Origin: Gammaproteobacteria bacterium
GTDB lineage: Bacteria > Pseudomonadota > Gammaproteobacteria > Arenicellales > Arenicellaceae
Direction: 5' to 3'
Length of the DNA stretch: 34,212 nt
NCBI GenBank assembly: GCA_013002025.1
Contig: JABDKW010000006.1
Location: 1-34,212 of the forward strand
This document shows positions 1 through 11,040 of this stretch, one piece after another (within the stretch, counting starts at the first letter, position 1; every line of letters starts with the position of its first letter). Position numbers and translations under genes: made by a program. The notes beneath the pieces were generated by a model. The model was not told the origin of the DNA. It saw nothing but the letters and a program-made list of their open reading frames with translations, and searched no databases.

Positions 1-401
1 CTGTGGCGCAATGCGAAGCCGCTTTAGAACTATTTCGTGCGCAAAATCACGGCCACCTGGTAACCATCTCATCAATTAGTGCGGTGCGTGGCTTTCGCCG
101 CGCCATGACCGTATATGCAGCAACCAAAGCGGCGGTTTCGTCGCTCAGCGAGGGGATCCGAATTGACCTGTTGGGTAGTCCCATTAAGGTCACCACGATT
201 CACCCAGGATTCATTCGCAGCGAGATCAACGAAAAGGTAAAAAAGGTACCGTTTATGGTTGATACCGAAACTGGCACGCGAGCAATCGTTAACGCAATAG
301 AGAAAGAAGGCGCAAATTATTATGTGCCGTCATGGCCCTGGGCGATCATGGCGCGGCTTATGAAGATTGCGCCGCTGTCCATGATGGCTAAGATGAGCTA
401 G
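1..401 (+). CDS. Short-chain dehydrogenase/reductase, 3' part only
   Basis: This is the C-terminal part of an SDR-family NAD(P)-dependent oxidoreductase; the N-terminal cofactor-binding half lies left of the window. The visible part has the catalytic serine region (VTISSISAV) followed by the active-site motif YAATK (Tyr-x3-Lys) and the usual downstream IHPGFIRSEI segment, where the Pro-Gly turn contacts the cofactor. The GTG at position 3 is internal, because the preceding residues are already helix alpha-E type sequence, so the frame is open at the left edge. It ends with TAG at 399-401 and converges on ppc with a 64-bp gap. The substrate cannot be told from this fragment. Confidence 0.9.
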   Translation, partial: VAQCEAALELFRAQNHGHLVTISSISAVRGFRRAMTVYAATKAAVSSLSEGIRIDLLGSPIKVTTIHPGFIRSEINEKVKKVPFMVDTETGTRAIVNAIEKEGANYYVPSWPWAIMARLMKIAPLSMMAKMS

Positions 402-465
402 CCATCATAGTTTGAGCACTATCTTTTTATTGACCCGATACACGGCCTATTTTCAATAAATCAAT

Positions 466-3240
466 CTAACCGGTATTCCGCAGACCTGTGGCAATACCGT
501 TTATGGTGTGTAATGTCGGGCTCAGCCATTGTGATTGCTGGCGGTTATCGGTCTCGTTTAAACGGCGTAGCAGCATTACCTGAATATAGTTGAGTGGGTC
601 GAGATACGCATTGCGCCAACGCACCGAGTCACCGATCTCAGGAAAGTCTGCCATAAGCTCATCGGATTGGGTAACAGAACATACCGCATCAACGCTGGCC
701 TGATACTCGGCGCGAATCTGGCCAAACACCCGTTTGACAATGGCTCGGTCAGGACACAAATCAGCGTAGGCTTCGGCAACTTCCATGTCCGCTTTAAGTA
801 AGGCCATTTGGGAGTTACTTATGAGATTTTTAAAGTAGCGCCAATTCGACTGCAACTCCTGCAGTGACGCCAGTTCACCGGCGTCGATAGCCGCCTTTAA
901 TGCGCTCCCCAAGCCATACCAGGCCGGAATGGTCTGACGTGATTGTGACCAGCCAAACACCCAGCCAATAGCGCGAATTGACTGCTTGGATTGGTCGGCT
1001 TTTTTACGGTGCGACGGTCGTGAGCCGATGTTCAGCAAGCCAATTTCCCGGGATGGTGTGGCGGAGTAAAAATAAGCCATGGTGTCCGCATTATCATCAG
1101 TCAGCGCTCGGAATTTTTGTTCACCTGTGGCTGCCAGCCGGCCCATGATTTGCTTGCGTTGGGATTGCTCATCAGTGTCGGCCTGCGGCAGACTGGCTTT
1201 GAGTAAACCGGTCAGCCCAACTGTGAGTTCATAGCGGGCACTGCTGCGAAAATTGTATTTGAACGAAAGAACTTCACCCTGCTCCGTAAACTTGATGCCC
1301 CCCTGCACGGTGCCCGGAGGTTGTGACAAAATGGCGTCATGGGTCGGCCCACCACCGCGGCCAATGGTGCCGCCACGGCCATGAAACAACAAGCAGTCGA
1401 TACCATAGTCATTGCAGGCGGTGACAATTTTGCGTTGTGCCTGATAGAGATTCCAACTGGAGGCCAGGATACCACCGTCTTTGCAGGAGTCAGAATATCC
1501 CAGCATTATCTCTTGCTTATCTTCATTGGCCCGGAGTATGGCGCGATACACGTCATTGGACAGCAGGGAGTGCAATATTGCTTCCGCGTTTTCAAGATCC
1601 GGGACCGTTTCAAACAGTGGCGCAATATCAATTTGTGAATCCGCACTGCCATCGGGGTGCATTTGTATCAGGCCATTTAAGCGCGCCATTAGCGCCACCT
1701 CGAGAACATGGCTGGCAGTGTGTGTCATGGAAATTACGTAGCTGCCAAAGCAGTCGTACGCGATCTGTTCTCGCATTTCCGCCATCAGACCGAACACTGC
1801 CAGCACCTCGGTACTCTGTACCGTCAACTGACTGGCCTCGAAGTCCAGTGCCTGTGGCGCGGCAATTGCCTCAGTCAACCATGCTAACCGTGCTGATTCA
1901 TCCATCGCGGCGTAATCGACAGGCGTTTCGCAGTGCTGAGCAATTTCCTGCACCGCCTGCGAGTGCAAACTGGATTCCTGGCGGATATCCATACGGGTCA
2001 GAAACAGACCGCAGGTCGACAGCAGCCTGAAAAGATCTTCCAGTCCGCCGCGAGTAAGATTCGCTTCATTATTCTCAATAAGCGCATCGCGCAACCGCTC
2101 AAGGTCATGTCTAAATTGATCTGCGCTCTCATAACCGTCGTCTAAGTCACTAGGGCCGGTATCGGACCCGCTCGAGCTTCGGTCGTTTAGTTGCCGACGA
2201 GTAAAATTAATTGTTGCAGCTAGGCGGTCATGTACCAATGTCAGCAAGTGTCGATAAGGCTCTGCCCGTAGTTGCGGCGTGCCGCTCTGGGTTGCCAGAT
2301 AATCGAGCAGCGCAGAGGGTTGGCGCAGGTGATCAATGCTGTGGCTGAGCAGTTCGGCAAGTTCATCTACCCGGCGTAAATATTCTTTCAATATCTCAAT
2401 CTTCTGCATATGCAGAGCACGACGTGTAGTGTGTGTTGTAACAAAGGGGTTGCCGTCGCGGTCACCGCCTACCCAGGTACCAAAGGTGACGATATTGGGT
2501 AGCTCCAATCGTTGACCACGTGCCTCGGGATAGGCTTTTTTAATGGCCGTTTCAAGATCTCGATAAATCCGCGGAATGGTCTCGAACAGGGAACCGCGAA
2601 AGTAGTACAGCGTGTTCTCCACTTCATCATATACCGTCGGTTTTTCCGGCCGCACCATTTCAGTTTTCCAAAAAACTTGAATCATGGCCTTCAAACGTTG
2701 CCGGACAACTTCGCGGTCGGCAGCGGTTAGCGCCGGTTTGTGAATCCGCTGATACTCAGCGTGAATTCGTTGTAGCGCGGCCAGCACGACAGGCGGCTTG
2801 GCTTCAGTGGGGTGCGCGGTAAAAGTTGGCTGATAGTGCAAGCCTTCGATCAGCTTAAGCGCTGCCCTGAAATCTACGCCTTGCTGCTGCAAACCACGTA
2901 CTGTGTAGTCGAAGGAATTGAGCCATTCCCGTCCGTCGATTTCCGCAAGCGTGCGCATCGAGTGCGACTGATATTCTTCAGAAATATTGCTGAGATGAAA
3001 GAAGGTGCTGAAGGCGTGAATAATGCGGTCCAGATCCGCGCTGTCATATTGCTCTAATTGGCTTAACAATTGTTGTTTTCGATCAGCATCTGGCGCGCGC
3101 CGCTGAGCAATAAACCCCTGTCGTAAACTTTCCACCGCATCAAAAATGCTCTGTCCCTCCTGCTCTAAGATGATTTCCCCTAAAAGATCGGGTAACAGTG
3201 TTTCTGAGATTCGGGGCTGGCTGTTTTGTTCCGCCGTCAT
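466..3240 (-). CDS. ppc: Phosphoenolpyruvate carboxylase
   Basis: The enzyme carboxylates PEP with bicarbonate to oxaloacetate, replenishing the TCA cycle in the cytoplasm. The family signatures are clear: HPTEA (catalytic His near residue 143), WVGGDRDGNPF, GYSDSCKDGG, FHGRGGTIGRGGGP, FGWSQSR and a C-terminus ending RNTG, where most members end QNTG. I place the start at the ATG ending at 3240, giving 924 residues; a GTG at 3354 would add 38 residues with no family resemblance. No strong Shine-Dalgarno is seen at either. E. coli Ppc has 883 residues, so this is slightly long. One oddity is that HPTE is followed by AKPP rather than the usual Arg-containing segment. It is divergent from the Rieske gene and convergent with the SDR gene. 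Confidence 0.96.
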   Translation of the reverse strand: MTAEQNSQPRISETLLPDLLGEIILEQEGQSIFDAVESLRQGFIAQRRAPDADRKQQLLSQLEQYDSADLDRIIHAFSTFFHLSNISEEYQSHSMRTLAEIDGREWLNSFDYTVRGLQQQGVDFRAALKLIEGLHYQPTFTAHPTEAKPPVVLAALQRIHAEYQRIHKPALTAADREVVRQRLKAMIQVFWKTEMVRPEKPTVYDEVENTLYYFRGSLFETIPRIYRDLETAIKKAYPEARGQRLELPNIVTFGTWVGGDRDGNPFVTTHTTRRALHMQKIEILKEYLRRVDELAELLSHSIDHLRQPSALLDYLATQSGTPQLRAEPYRHLLTLVHDRLAATINFTRRQLNDRSSSGSDTGPSDLDDGYESADQFRHDLERLRDALIENNEANLTRGGLEDLFRLLSTCGLFLTRMDIRQESSLHSQAVQEIAQHCETPVDYAAMDESARLAWLTEAIAAPQALDFEASQLTVQSTEVLAVFGLMAEMREQIAYDCFGSYVISMTHTASHVLEVALMARLNGLIQMHPDGSADSQIDIAPLFETVPDLENAEAILHSLLSNDVYRAILRANEDKQEIMLGYSDSCKDGGILASSWNLYQAQRKIVTACNDYGIDCLLFHGRGGTIGRGGGPTHDAILSQPPGTVQGGIKFTEQGEVLSFKYNFRSSARYELTVGLTGLLKASLPQADTDEQSQRKQIMGRLAATGEQKFRALTDDNADTMAYFYSATPSREIGLLNIGSRPSHRKKADQSKQSIRAIGWVFGWSQSRQTIPAWYGLGSALKAAIDAGELASLQELQSNWRYFKNLISNSQMALLKADMEVAEAYADLCPDRAIVKRVFGQIRAEYQASVDAVCSVTQSDELMADFPEIGDSVRWRNAYLDPLNYIQVMLLRRLNETDNRQQSQWLSPTLHTINGIATGLRNTG

Positions 3241-3410
3241 GTTGCTGATTTCATGGGTTACGCAGGCCGTGCTGCTCGGGAACTGAAGTGTATCGCATCG
3301 CTTTAAGGTTTTCAGTATCACGCGGTCGGCTGTAACTTGGCGGGCCTTGTGCACAAATAAATATATCTAAACTAAATGAAAATACTGTTGGAGAAATAGC
3401 GGCAGTCTGC

Positions 3411-3469
3411 ACTATGCTAGAACTACATGAATGCTATGCGATTTTGCGGCCGAGGCGTCACAGCATAGT
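3411..3469. promoter_or_regulatory. Three copies of CTATGC in the ppc/Rieske intergenic region (possible operator)
   Basis: ACTATGCT at 3411-3418 and AGCATAGT at 3462-3469 form a perfect 8-bp inverted repeat. A third copy of the core (CTATGC at 3434-3439) lies between them, 22 bp (about two helical turns) after the first. The site is 53 bp upstream of the Rieske start and in the only intergenic space shared with divergent ppc. This arrangement would suit a dimeric regulator, but no regulator gene is nearby and the assignment is inference. Confidence 0.35.
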
Positions 3470-3521
3470 CGCTAAGCGCAGCTTAAATATCCTCTAATTC
3501 ATAACCAACGAGAGTTAGTAC

Positions 3522-4670
3522 GTGAAAGCCGTTTTTTACAGTGAGCAGATCAAACAGGTTTTGCAGGTGGTTGAGCAAAATGCTGGCTATGAGGCAGAAG
3601 GCATAACGCATCTGCCGGTGAACGAGTTTATTGACCCACAGCGGCTGGCTCTGGAGCGCGAAATGTTCCGGCGCTTACCACTAATCGTTGGGCACAGTAG
3701 TGAACTGGCCCGGCCCGGTGACTTTGTGGTGCGTGAGTTGGATAACCGATCATGGTTATTGGTGCGCGGTAAAGACGGCGTAGCCCGCGCTTTTTATAAT
3801 TATTGTCAGCATCGTGGTACTAAATTAGTACATGAAAGTGACGGCTGTCAGCAGCGCTTTGCCTGCCCCTATCACAGCTGGACTTATGATGCGCAGGGGC
3901 AATTGATCGGAGTGCCGAGGGCGGATTTATTTCCGGGTCTGGACAAGTCAAAAAAAGGCCTGAAGCAGGTTGATTTACAGGAGTACTTCGGCTTTTTGTG
4001 GCTAACACAGGATATTGAGTTTGCGCAGCCTGTTGCTGACTATGTGGATGGGTTACAGGCGGAATTGGAGACCTTAGACCTGGGCAAATATCATGTTTAC
4101 TTTGATCGCACCCGCGCCTTAAAAGCCAGTTGGAAGCTGCCGGTGTTCGCGTTTCTGGAGTCGTACCATATCGGCACGTTGCATCGCGAGTCGATCGCCG
4201 AATTTTTTCTGGAGAACGTCGCCTACAGCGAACGCTTTGGGCCACATATCCGTTCTTTCGTGCCGCGTAAAACCGTGGGCGAGTTGGTCGAAGCTGACCT
4301 TGAAAAAACAAATTTGGCAGAGTACATCACACCCACCAATATTCTGTTCCCCAATGTGTGCATGATTGCACACCCGACCAGCTACTCAATAATCAGCATG
4401 TTTCCGGGTGACACTCCGGACACCAGTTGGTGGCGACATATGTTATTGGTGCCCAAGCTGCCGGAGACCGATGCCGAGCGGGCACATTACGACAAAACCG
4501 TTCAAGTGCTGGATGGCATGACCTACAAGAGCGAAGACTTTTGGGCGTCGGAACAGATTCAAGCCGGCATTAATGCTGGCGCAATAGATGAGCTTACGTT
4601 GGCGAAAAATGAAATCATGTTGCAAGTGTTTAACGACACCGTAGCCGATTATTTGCCGAGCAGTACGTAG
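3522..4670 (+). CDS. Rieske [2Fe-2S] ring-hydroxylating-type oxygenase, alpha subunit
   Basis: Two domains are visible in 382 residues. The N-terminal Rieske domain has the cluster ligands Cys95-x-His97 and Cys115-x2-His118 (NYCQHRG and CPYHSW). The C-terminal domain has the mononuclear iron motif Glu213-x2-His216-x4-His221 (ESYHIGTLH), and SEDFW near residue 330 may supply the acidic third ligand. The residue bridging the two iron centres is Glu rather than the Asp of naphthalene dioxygenase; Glu is known in the carnitine, choline and glycine-betaine oxygenase branch. The start is GTG with GAGAG about 8 bases upstream. No reductase, ferredoxin or beta-subunit gene is adjacent, so the electron donor is encoded elsewhere. 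The substrate is unknown. Its 3' end overlaps the convergent Smr gene by 22 bp. Confidence 0.88.
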   Translation: MKAVFYSEQIKQVLQVVEQNAGYEAEGITHLPVNEFIDPQRLALEREMFRRLPLIVGHSSELARPGDFVVRELDNRSWLLVRGKDGVARAFYNYCQHRGTKLVHESDGCQQRFACPYHSWTYDAQGQLIGVPRADLFPGLDKSKKGLKQVDLQEYFGFLWLTQDIEFAQPVADYVDGLQAELETLDLGKYHVYFDRTRALKASWKLPVFAFLESYHIGTLHRESIAEFFLENVAYSERFGPHIRSFVPRKTVGELVEADLEKTNLAEYITPTNILFPNVCMIAHPTSYSIISMFPGDTPDTSWWRHMLLVPKLPETDAERAHYDKTVQVLDGMTYKSEDFWASEQIQAGINAGAIDELTLAKNEIMLQVFNDTVADYLPSST

Positions 4671-5179
4671 ACCGCGCCGGTGCCGCCATCATTGGCTGGT
4701 GTAGAGCACACAGCTACCACGTGCTGGTTTTTGCTTAGCCAGCCGAGCAGCATATTTTTTAACACCGGTTGGCGGCCCGCTGAGTTACGACCCTTGCCGT
4801 GCACTATTCGCACCGCGCGTACATTGTCTCTGGCACACTCGTTGATGAAGCCATGCGTTTCCAGCTTGGCGTCGGCCACAATCAGCCCATGCAAGTCCAA
4901 CTCATCCTGAATCGCATAGTCCCCGCGCCGTAACTTTTTCAATAAACGAGAAGAGTAACCGTCGCGTAGAAACTTAAGTTCGTCACCGCTCTCGTAACTG
5001 GTGGCCTCGTCGCTATCATCTAATAATTCCTGCAGCACACGCTCGTCATCTAATAGGCGCTGTTTTGGCAGAGTAGACAGTGGTTTTCGATAGGGCGCAA
5101 TTTTGTCCTGCTTCAGTCGGGTCACCCCGGGCAGTTGCTCGGCCATGGAAGGGCTTTTGTCTCGCTTGCGATCACTCAT
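4649..5179 (-). CDS. Smr-domain (MutS2 C-terminal-like) protein
   Basis: This 176-residue protein has a C-terminal Smr domain with the two family signatures LDLHG (residues 94-98) and HGKG (127-130), and ends in a GGTGA-containing strand. Smr domains of this stand-alone bacterial class are nucleic-acid nucleases or nicking proteins; the role here is not established. The N-terminal 90 residues are charged and probably flexible. I use the ATG at 5179 rather than the TTG three bases upstream. It begins 35 bp after the trxB stop on the same strand, so the two are probably co-transcribed. It converges on the Rieske gene, overlapping its last 22 bp, with no terminator hairpin between them. Confidence 0.85.
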   Translation of the reverse strand: MSDRKRDKSPSMAEQLPGVTRLKQDKIAPYRKPLSTLPKQRLLDDERVLQELLDDSDEATSYESGDELKFLRDGYSSRLLKKLRRGDYAIQDELDLHGLIVADAKLETHGFINECARDNVRAVRIVHGKGRNSAGRQPVLKNMLLGWLSKNQHVVAVCSTPANDGGTGAVYVLLGK

Positions 5180-5214
5180 CAATCTACTGTCAGACGAAGA
5201 AACTCCGGTTGAAG

Positions 5215-6244
<1,030 letters not shown>

Positions 6245-6251
<7 letters not shown>

Positions 6252-6275
6252 CGACGATTTATGCAAGCATTAAAT
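6245..6275 (+). promoter_or_regulatory. Candidate sigma70-type promoter for ftsK
   Basis: A perfect TTGACA -35 hexamer lies at 6245-6250. The best -10 is TTAAAT at 6270-6275 (4 of 6) at a long 19-bp spacing, or ATTAAA at 6269-6274 (18-bp spacing). It lies about 70 bp upstream of ftsK. The -35 is strong and the -10 weak, so this is a moderate call. Confidence 0.4.
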
Positions 6276-6344
6276 TCATTTCATTGCCGCAGGGCGGCGC
6301 GTGTTATTGCCTGTTTTTCACGTTAGAATAGTGGATTATTCAGC

Positions 6345-8681
6345 GTGCCAGCGATAGCCCACATGCCCCAGGCAAGAAAAAAATCAGTCAACCCTCAAGC
6401 CGGGTTTTTGTCGCCCCGAGTAAAGGAACTGGGCTCCGAGATCGTGGTGTTTTTCAGCGTAGCCTTGTCCTTGTATGCCTTGCTATCGCTGCTTACCTAC
6501 ACCGCTACTGATCCAGGCTGGTCGCATAGCGGCGGAACCGATGGCGAGGTGCGCAATCTGGGTGGCAGTCTGGGAGCCAATTTTTCAGATGGCTTACTCC
6601 ACGGCTTTGGTTATGTGTCGTATCTGGTGCCCATCATGATTCTGGTATTGGGTGTGCGCTTTTATCGCTCGCGCCATGATGCCAGCGAGCCATCGTTTAT
6701 GAATCGCGTATTGATCGGCTTGGGCTTTCTGCTGACCGTCATGGGCGGTTGTGGGTTGGAGAATCTGCATTTCAGCCATTTCGCGGCCACCAAACCATTT
6801 GTGGCGGGTGGCTTTTTGGGTGACTGGTTGACCTCAAACGTCGTGACCCTGCTGGGCGAGATTGGCGCCACGTTGCTGATGGTGACCCTGTTCCTGGCCG
6901 GCGTCACAATATTCACCGGGCTCAGTTGGTTGAGTTTGATGGACCGTATCGGTGCCGGAATTTTCGGTATGATTGAAGCCGTTCAGGAGCGACGCGAACA
7001 AAAGCAAGATCGGGAGATTGGCGCTAGAGCCCGCCTGGTGCGTCAGGACGCGGTCAGCGAATTCAAGGAAAAAGTTCGCATTGAACCCAAAATCAAGCCC
7101 AAGGTCGCGCCAGCACTGGCAGTGAAAGACAGCGGGCGTCTGGAGCGCGAAAAGCAGACCTCAATGTTCGAGAATATGCACAGCGCCAGCGATACCTTGC
7201 CACCGCTGTCGTTACTTGATGCGCCTCAGCCGCAGGCATACGGTTACTCTGACGAGGAACTCAAAGCCTTATCAGTTTTACTGATCCGAAAGCTGGCTGA
7301 CTTTAACGTGACCGCCGAGGTGGTAAGCGTGCATCAGGGCCCGGTTATCACCCGTTTTGAGATAGACCCCGCGCCTGGGATTAAGGCGGCTACGATTACT
7401 GGTCTGGCCCGGGACCTGGCGCGCGCTTTGTCGACCATCAGCGTGCGGGTAGTGGAGAACATTCCTGGCAAAACGTATATCGGGATAGAGATTCCTAATG
7501 AGTCGCGCGAGATCGTAAAACTAGTTGAAGGATTGTCCTCCAGCGAGTTTGAAGACATGAATTCGCCTCTGGCGCTGGTGCTGGGTAAGGACATCAGCGG
7601 CCGTACGGTAATTGCCGATCTGGCGAAAATGCCGCACGTTTTGATTGCTGGCACGACCGGCTCTGGTAAGTCAGTATGCATTAATGCGTTGATATTGAGC
7701 CTGCTCTATAAAGCCACGGCTCAGCAGGTGCGCATGATTATGGTCGACCCCAAAATGCTGGAGTTGTCGGTATACGAGGGCATCCCACATTTACTGGCGC
7801 CGGTGGTGACTGACATGTCAGAGGCGGCCAATGCGTTGCGCTGGAGCATCGTGGAAATGGAGCGGCGTTACAAACTGATGTCTGAACTTGGGGTGCGCAA
7901 TCTGGCGGGTTATAACCGCAAAGTGAAATTGGCGGCGGAAGCAGGCAAACCAATCCTTGACCCGATGGTGAAAGAGGGCGAAGTAGCAGAGGCCTTGCAG
8001 GAATTGCCCTGTCTGGTGGTAATTATTGACGAGCTTGCTGACTTAATGATGACGGTCGGTAAAAAAGTAGAGGAGCTGATCACGCGGCTCGCTCAGAAGG
8101 GCCGAGCCTCGGGCATCCATCTGGTGCTGGCGACTCAGCGCCCCTCGGTGGATGTGATTACCGGTCTGCTTAAAGCCAATATCCCAACCCGGATAGCGTT
8201 TCAGGTTTCATCCAAGGTAGATTCGCGCACGGTGCTGGATCAGATGGGGGCGGAAATGTTGTTGGGTCATGGTGACATGTTGTTTTTACCACCCGGCACC
8301 AGCATGCCGGAACGCGTGCACGGCAGCTTTGTATCGGATCAGGAGGTACACAAAGTGGTGAAAGCCCTTAAGAGCCGCGAGCAACCTGAGTATGATGAGT
8401 CTATTCTCAGCGCACCGAAAGAAGTTAATGACGCCTTGCCGACGGCGTTCAGAGATGAGGCGGCTCAGGATGACCCGGAAAATGACCCCCTTTATGATCA
8501 GGCGGTTGAGTTCGTTACGCGTAGCCGGCGGGCATCGATCTCATCCGTGCAAAGACAGTTGCGGGTTGGGTATAACCGCGCCGCGCGCATGATCGAAACC
8601 ATGGAGATGACCGGTGTGGTTACGCCCGCCGAAGACAATGGCCGTCGCGAGGTGATCGCGCCGCCGCCGGTAGAAGACTGA
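6345..8681 (+). CDS. ftsK: DNA translocase FtsK (short-linker form)
   Basis: FtsK pumps chromosome ends through the division septum and activates XerCD recombination at dif. About four N-terminal membrane segments (near residues 33-52, 90-107, 121-141, 168-195) are followed by a short linker to about residue 290. The motor domain has Walker A GTTGSGKS (about 436-443) and Walker B VVIIDELAD (about 559-567). A C-terminal gamma winged-helix domain (about 714-772, with RRASISSVQRQLRVGYNRAAR) reads KOPS sites. At 778 residues it is much shorter than E. coli FtsK (1329), mainly because the linker is short. The start is GTG at 6345; an ATG at 6363 is equally possible, and neither has a clear Shine-Dalgarno. 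The TGA stop overlaps the lolA ATG by one base. Confidence 0.97.
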   Translation: MPAIAHMPQARKKSVNPQAGFLSPRVKELGSEIVVFFSVALSLYALLSLLTYTATDPGWSHSGGTDGEVRNLGGSLGANFSDGLLHGFGYVSYLVPIMILVLGVRFYRSRHDASEPSFMNRVLIGLGFLLTVMGGCGLENLHFSHFAATKPFVAGGFLGDWLTSNVVTLLGEIGATLLMVTLFLAGVTIFTGLSWLSLMDRIGAGIFGMIEAVQERREQKQDREIGARARLVRQDAVSEFKEKVRIEPKIKPKVAPALAVKDSGRLEREKQTSMFENMHSASDTLPPLSLLDAPQPQAYGYSDEELKALSVLLIRKLADFNVTAEVVSVHQGPVITRFEIDPAPGIKAATITGLARDLARALSTISVRVVENIPGKTYIGIEIPNESREIVKLVEGLSSSEFEDMNSPLALVLGKDISGRTVIADLAKMPHVLIAGTTGSGKSVCINALILSLLYKATAQQVRMIMVDPKMLELSVYEGIPHLLAPVVTDMSEAANALRWSIVEMERRYKLMSELGVRNLAGYNRKVKLAAEAGKPILDPMVKEGEVAEALQELPCLVVIIDELADLMMTVGKKVEELITRLAQKGRASGIHLVLATQRPSVDVITGLLKANIPTRIAFQVSSKVDSRTVLDQMGAEMLLGHGDMLFLPPGTSMPERVHGSFVSDQEVHKVVKALKSREQPEYDESILSAPKEVNDALPTAFRDEAAQDDPENDPLYDQAVEFVTRSRRASISSVQRQLRVGYNRAARMIETMEMTGVVTPAEDNGRREVIAPPPVED

Positions 8682-9331
8682 TGCGTAGCATGAAAACTGT
8701 CGCATTATGGCTAACCCTGGCGATTGCGCAATTTTTAAGCGTGCACCAAGCTGCAGCATCTGTGACGGCGCTGCAAACGTTTTTCAACGAGGTGAGTTCA
8801 TTAGAGGCACAATTCACTCAGCGAGTAACAGACGAGCGAGGCATGTTACTTGAACAAAGCAGTGGAATTTTTTCATTGTCCCGGCCCGGTAAGTTTCGCT
8901 GGGATTACCGGGCGGAAGATGGCGCCTCGAGCGCGCGCGGCACTCAAATAGTCGCGGATGGGGAGTATTTATACATGTACGACCCGGAGTTGAAGCAGAT
9001 GTCGCAGCGCCGATTGCAGGATGCTTTAGGGCAGGTGCCCAGCCTGCTGTTGGTGCAGTCGGAGGCGGATATTGAACATCACTTTGTAATTACTGAATTA
9101 GGGCTGACCGATGGATTGACTTGGGTGGCCCTCAAGCCACGCGACCCCGACGCCGGCTACCAGCAACTGATGATAGGTTTTTTTGAGCAGCAAATCAGCC
9201 AGATTGTGTTGTTGGACGGGCTCGGCAATGAAACGCGGTTGCAGTTAACGGGGCTGCGCGAAAATCTCTCTCTTCCTGCTGGGCGGTTCAGTATTAAAGC
9301 GCCGGCCGGCACCGATATTTTGTTTCAATGA
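8681..9331 (+). CDS. lolA: Outer-membrane lipoprotein carrier protein LolA
   Basis: LolA is the periplasmic chaperone that carries lipoproteins from the LolCDE complex to LolB at the outer membrane. The 216-residue product has a signal peptide (hydrophobic residues 5-20, likely cleavage after the Ala run at 24-26). The conserved features follow: LEAQFTQRV, the RPGKFRWDY strand pair that lines the hydrophobic cavity, and DGEYLYMYDPELKQ. The ATG at 8681 overlaps the ftsK stop (TGATG), and an in-frame ATG at 8690 is an alternative. Position between ftsK and serS matches the known gammaproteobacterial order. Its stop overlaps crcB by 4 bp, so coupled translation is likely. Confidence 0.95.
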   Translation: MRSMKTVALWLTLAIAQFLSVHQAAASVTALQTFFNEVSSLEAQFTQRVTDERGMLLEQSSGIFSLSRPGKFRWDYRAEDGASSARGTQIVADGEYLYMYDPELKQMSQRRLQDALGQVPSLLLVQSEADIEHHFVITELGLTDGLTWVALKPRDPDAGYQQLMIGFFEQQISQIVLLDGLGNETRLQLTGLRENLSLPAGRFSIKAPAGTDILFQ

Positions 9332-9702
9332 TGTTTTATCTGGCATTGATTGTGGCTGGTGGCAGTGGCGCACTATTACGCTATTTGTTGAGCGGTGGCG
9401 GCTTAAATCTAAATGCTGCTGTGCTACCCTACGGCACCTTGTTGGTGAATGTGCTTGGCTCGTTTCTGATCGGCTTTCTGGCGTGGCAATTGAGCCACAG
9501 ATGGCAGGTGTCCAGGGAGTTGCAAATCATAGTGCTAACGGGGTTTCTAGGCGGTTTTACGACCTTTTCGGCGTTTTCACTGGAAACCATAGAATTAATA
9601 GAAGACGGCCACCTGCTGCGTGCAGTGACGTATGTTGCAGGTAGCGTTTTCTTAAGCATCGCGATGTGTCTGGCGGGCCTGTGGCTGGCAAGGCAAAGTT
9701 GA
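9328..9702 (+). CDS. crcB: Fluoride ion channel CrcB/Fluc
   Basis: This small membrane protein (124 residues, about four membrane segments) forms dual-topology dimers that let fluoride leave the cell. Family marks are GGSGALLRY (residues 11-19), the pore Asn41 in LLVNVLGSF, and GGFTTFSAFSLE (75-86), which supplies the central sodium site and the phenylalanine box (Phe80, Phe83). The ATG overlaps the lolA stop (ATGA). A second ATG follows immediately at 9331. No fluoride (crcB) riboswitch is possible in the usual upstream position because the gene starts within lolA. Expression is therefore probably constitutive with ftsK-lolA. Confidence 0.94.
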   Translation: MMFYLALIVAGGSGALLRYLLSGGGLNLNAAVLPYGTLLVNVLGSFLIGFLAWQLSHRWQVSRELQIIVLTGFLGGFTTFSAFSLETIELIEDGHLLRAVTYVAGSVFLSIAMCLAGLWLARQS

Positions 9703-9723
9703 ACAAACCAACGCCAACGAACT

Positions 9724-11040
<1,317 letters not shown>

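Noticed and set aside
1437-2030. 197-codon open frame on the plus strand inside ppc
   Set aside because: It is antisense to strongly conserved ppc motifs and its translation has no family resemblance.
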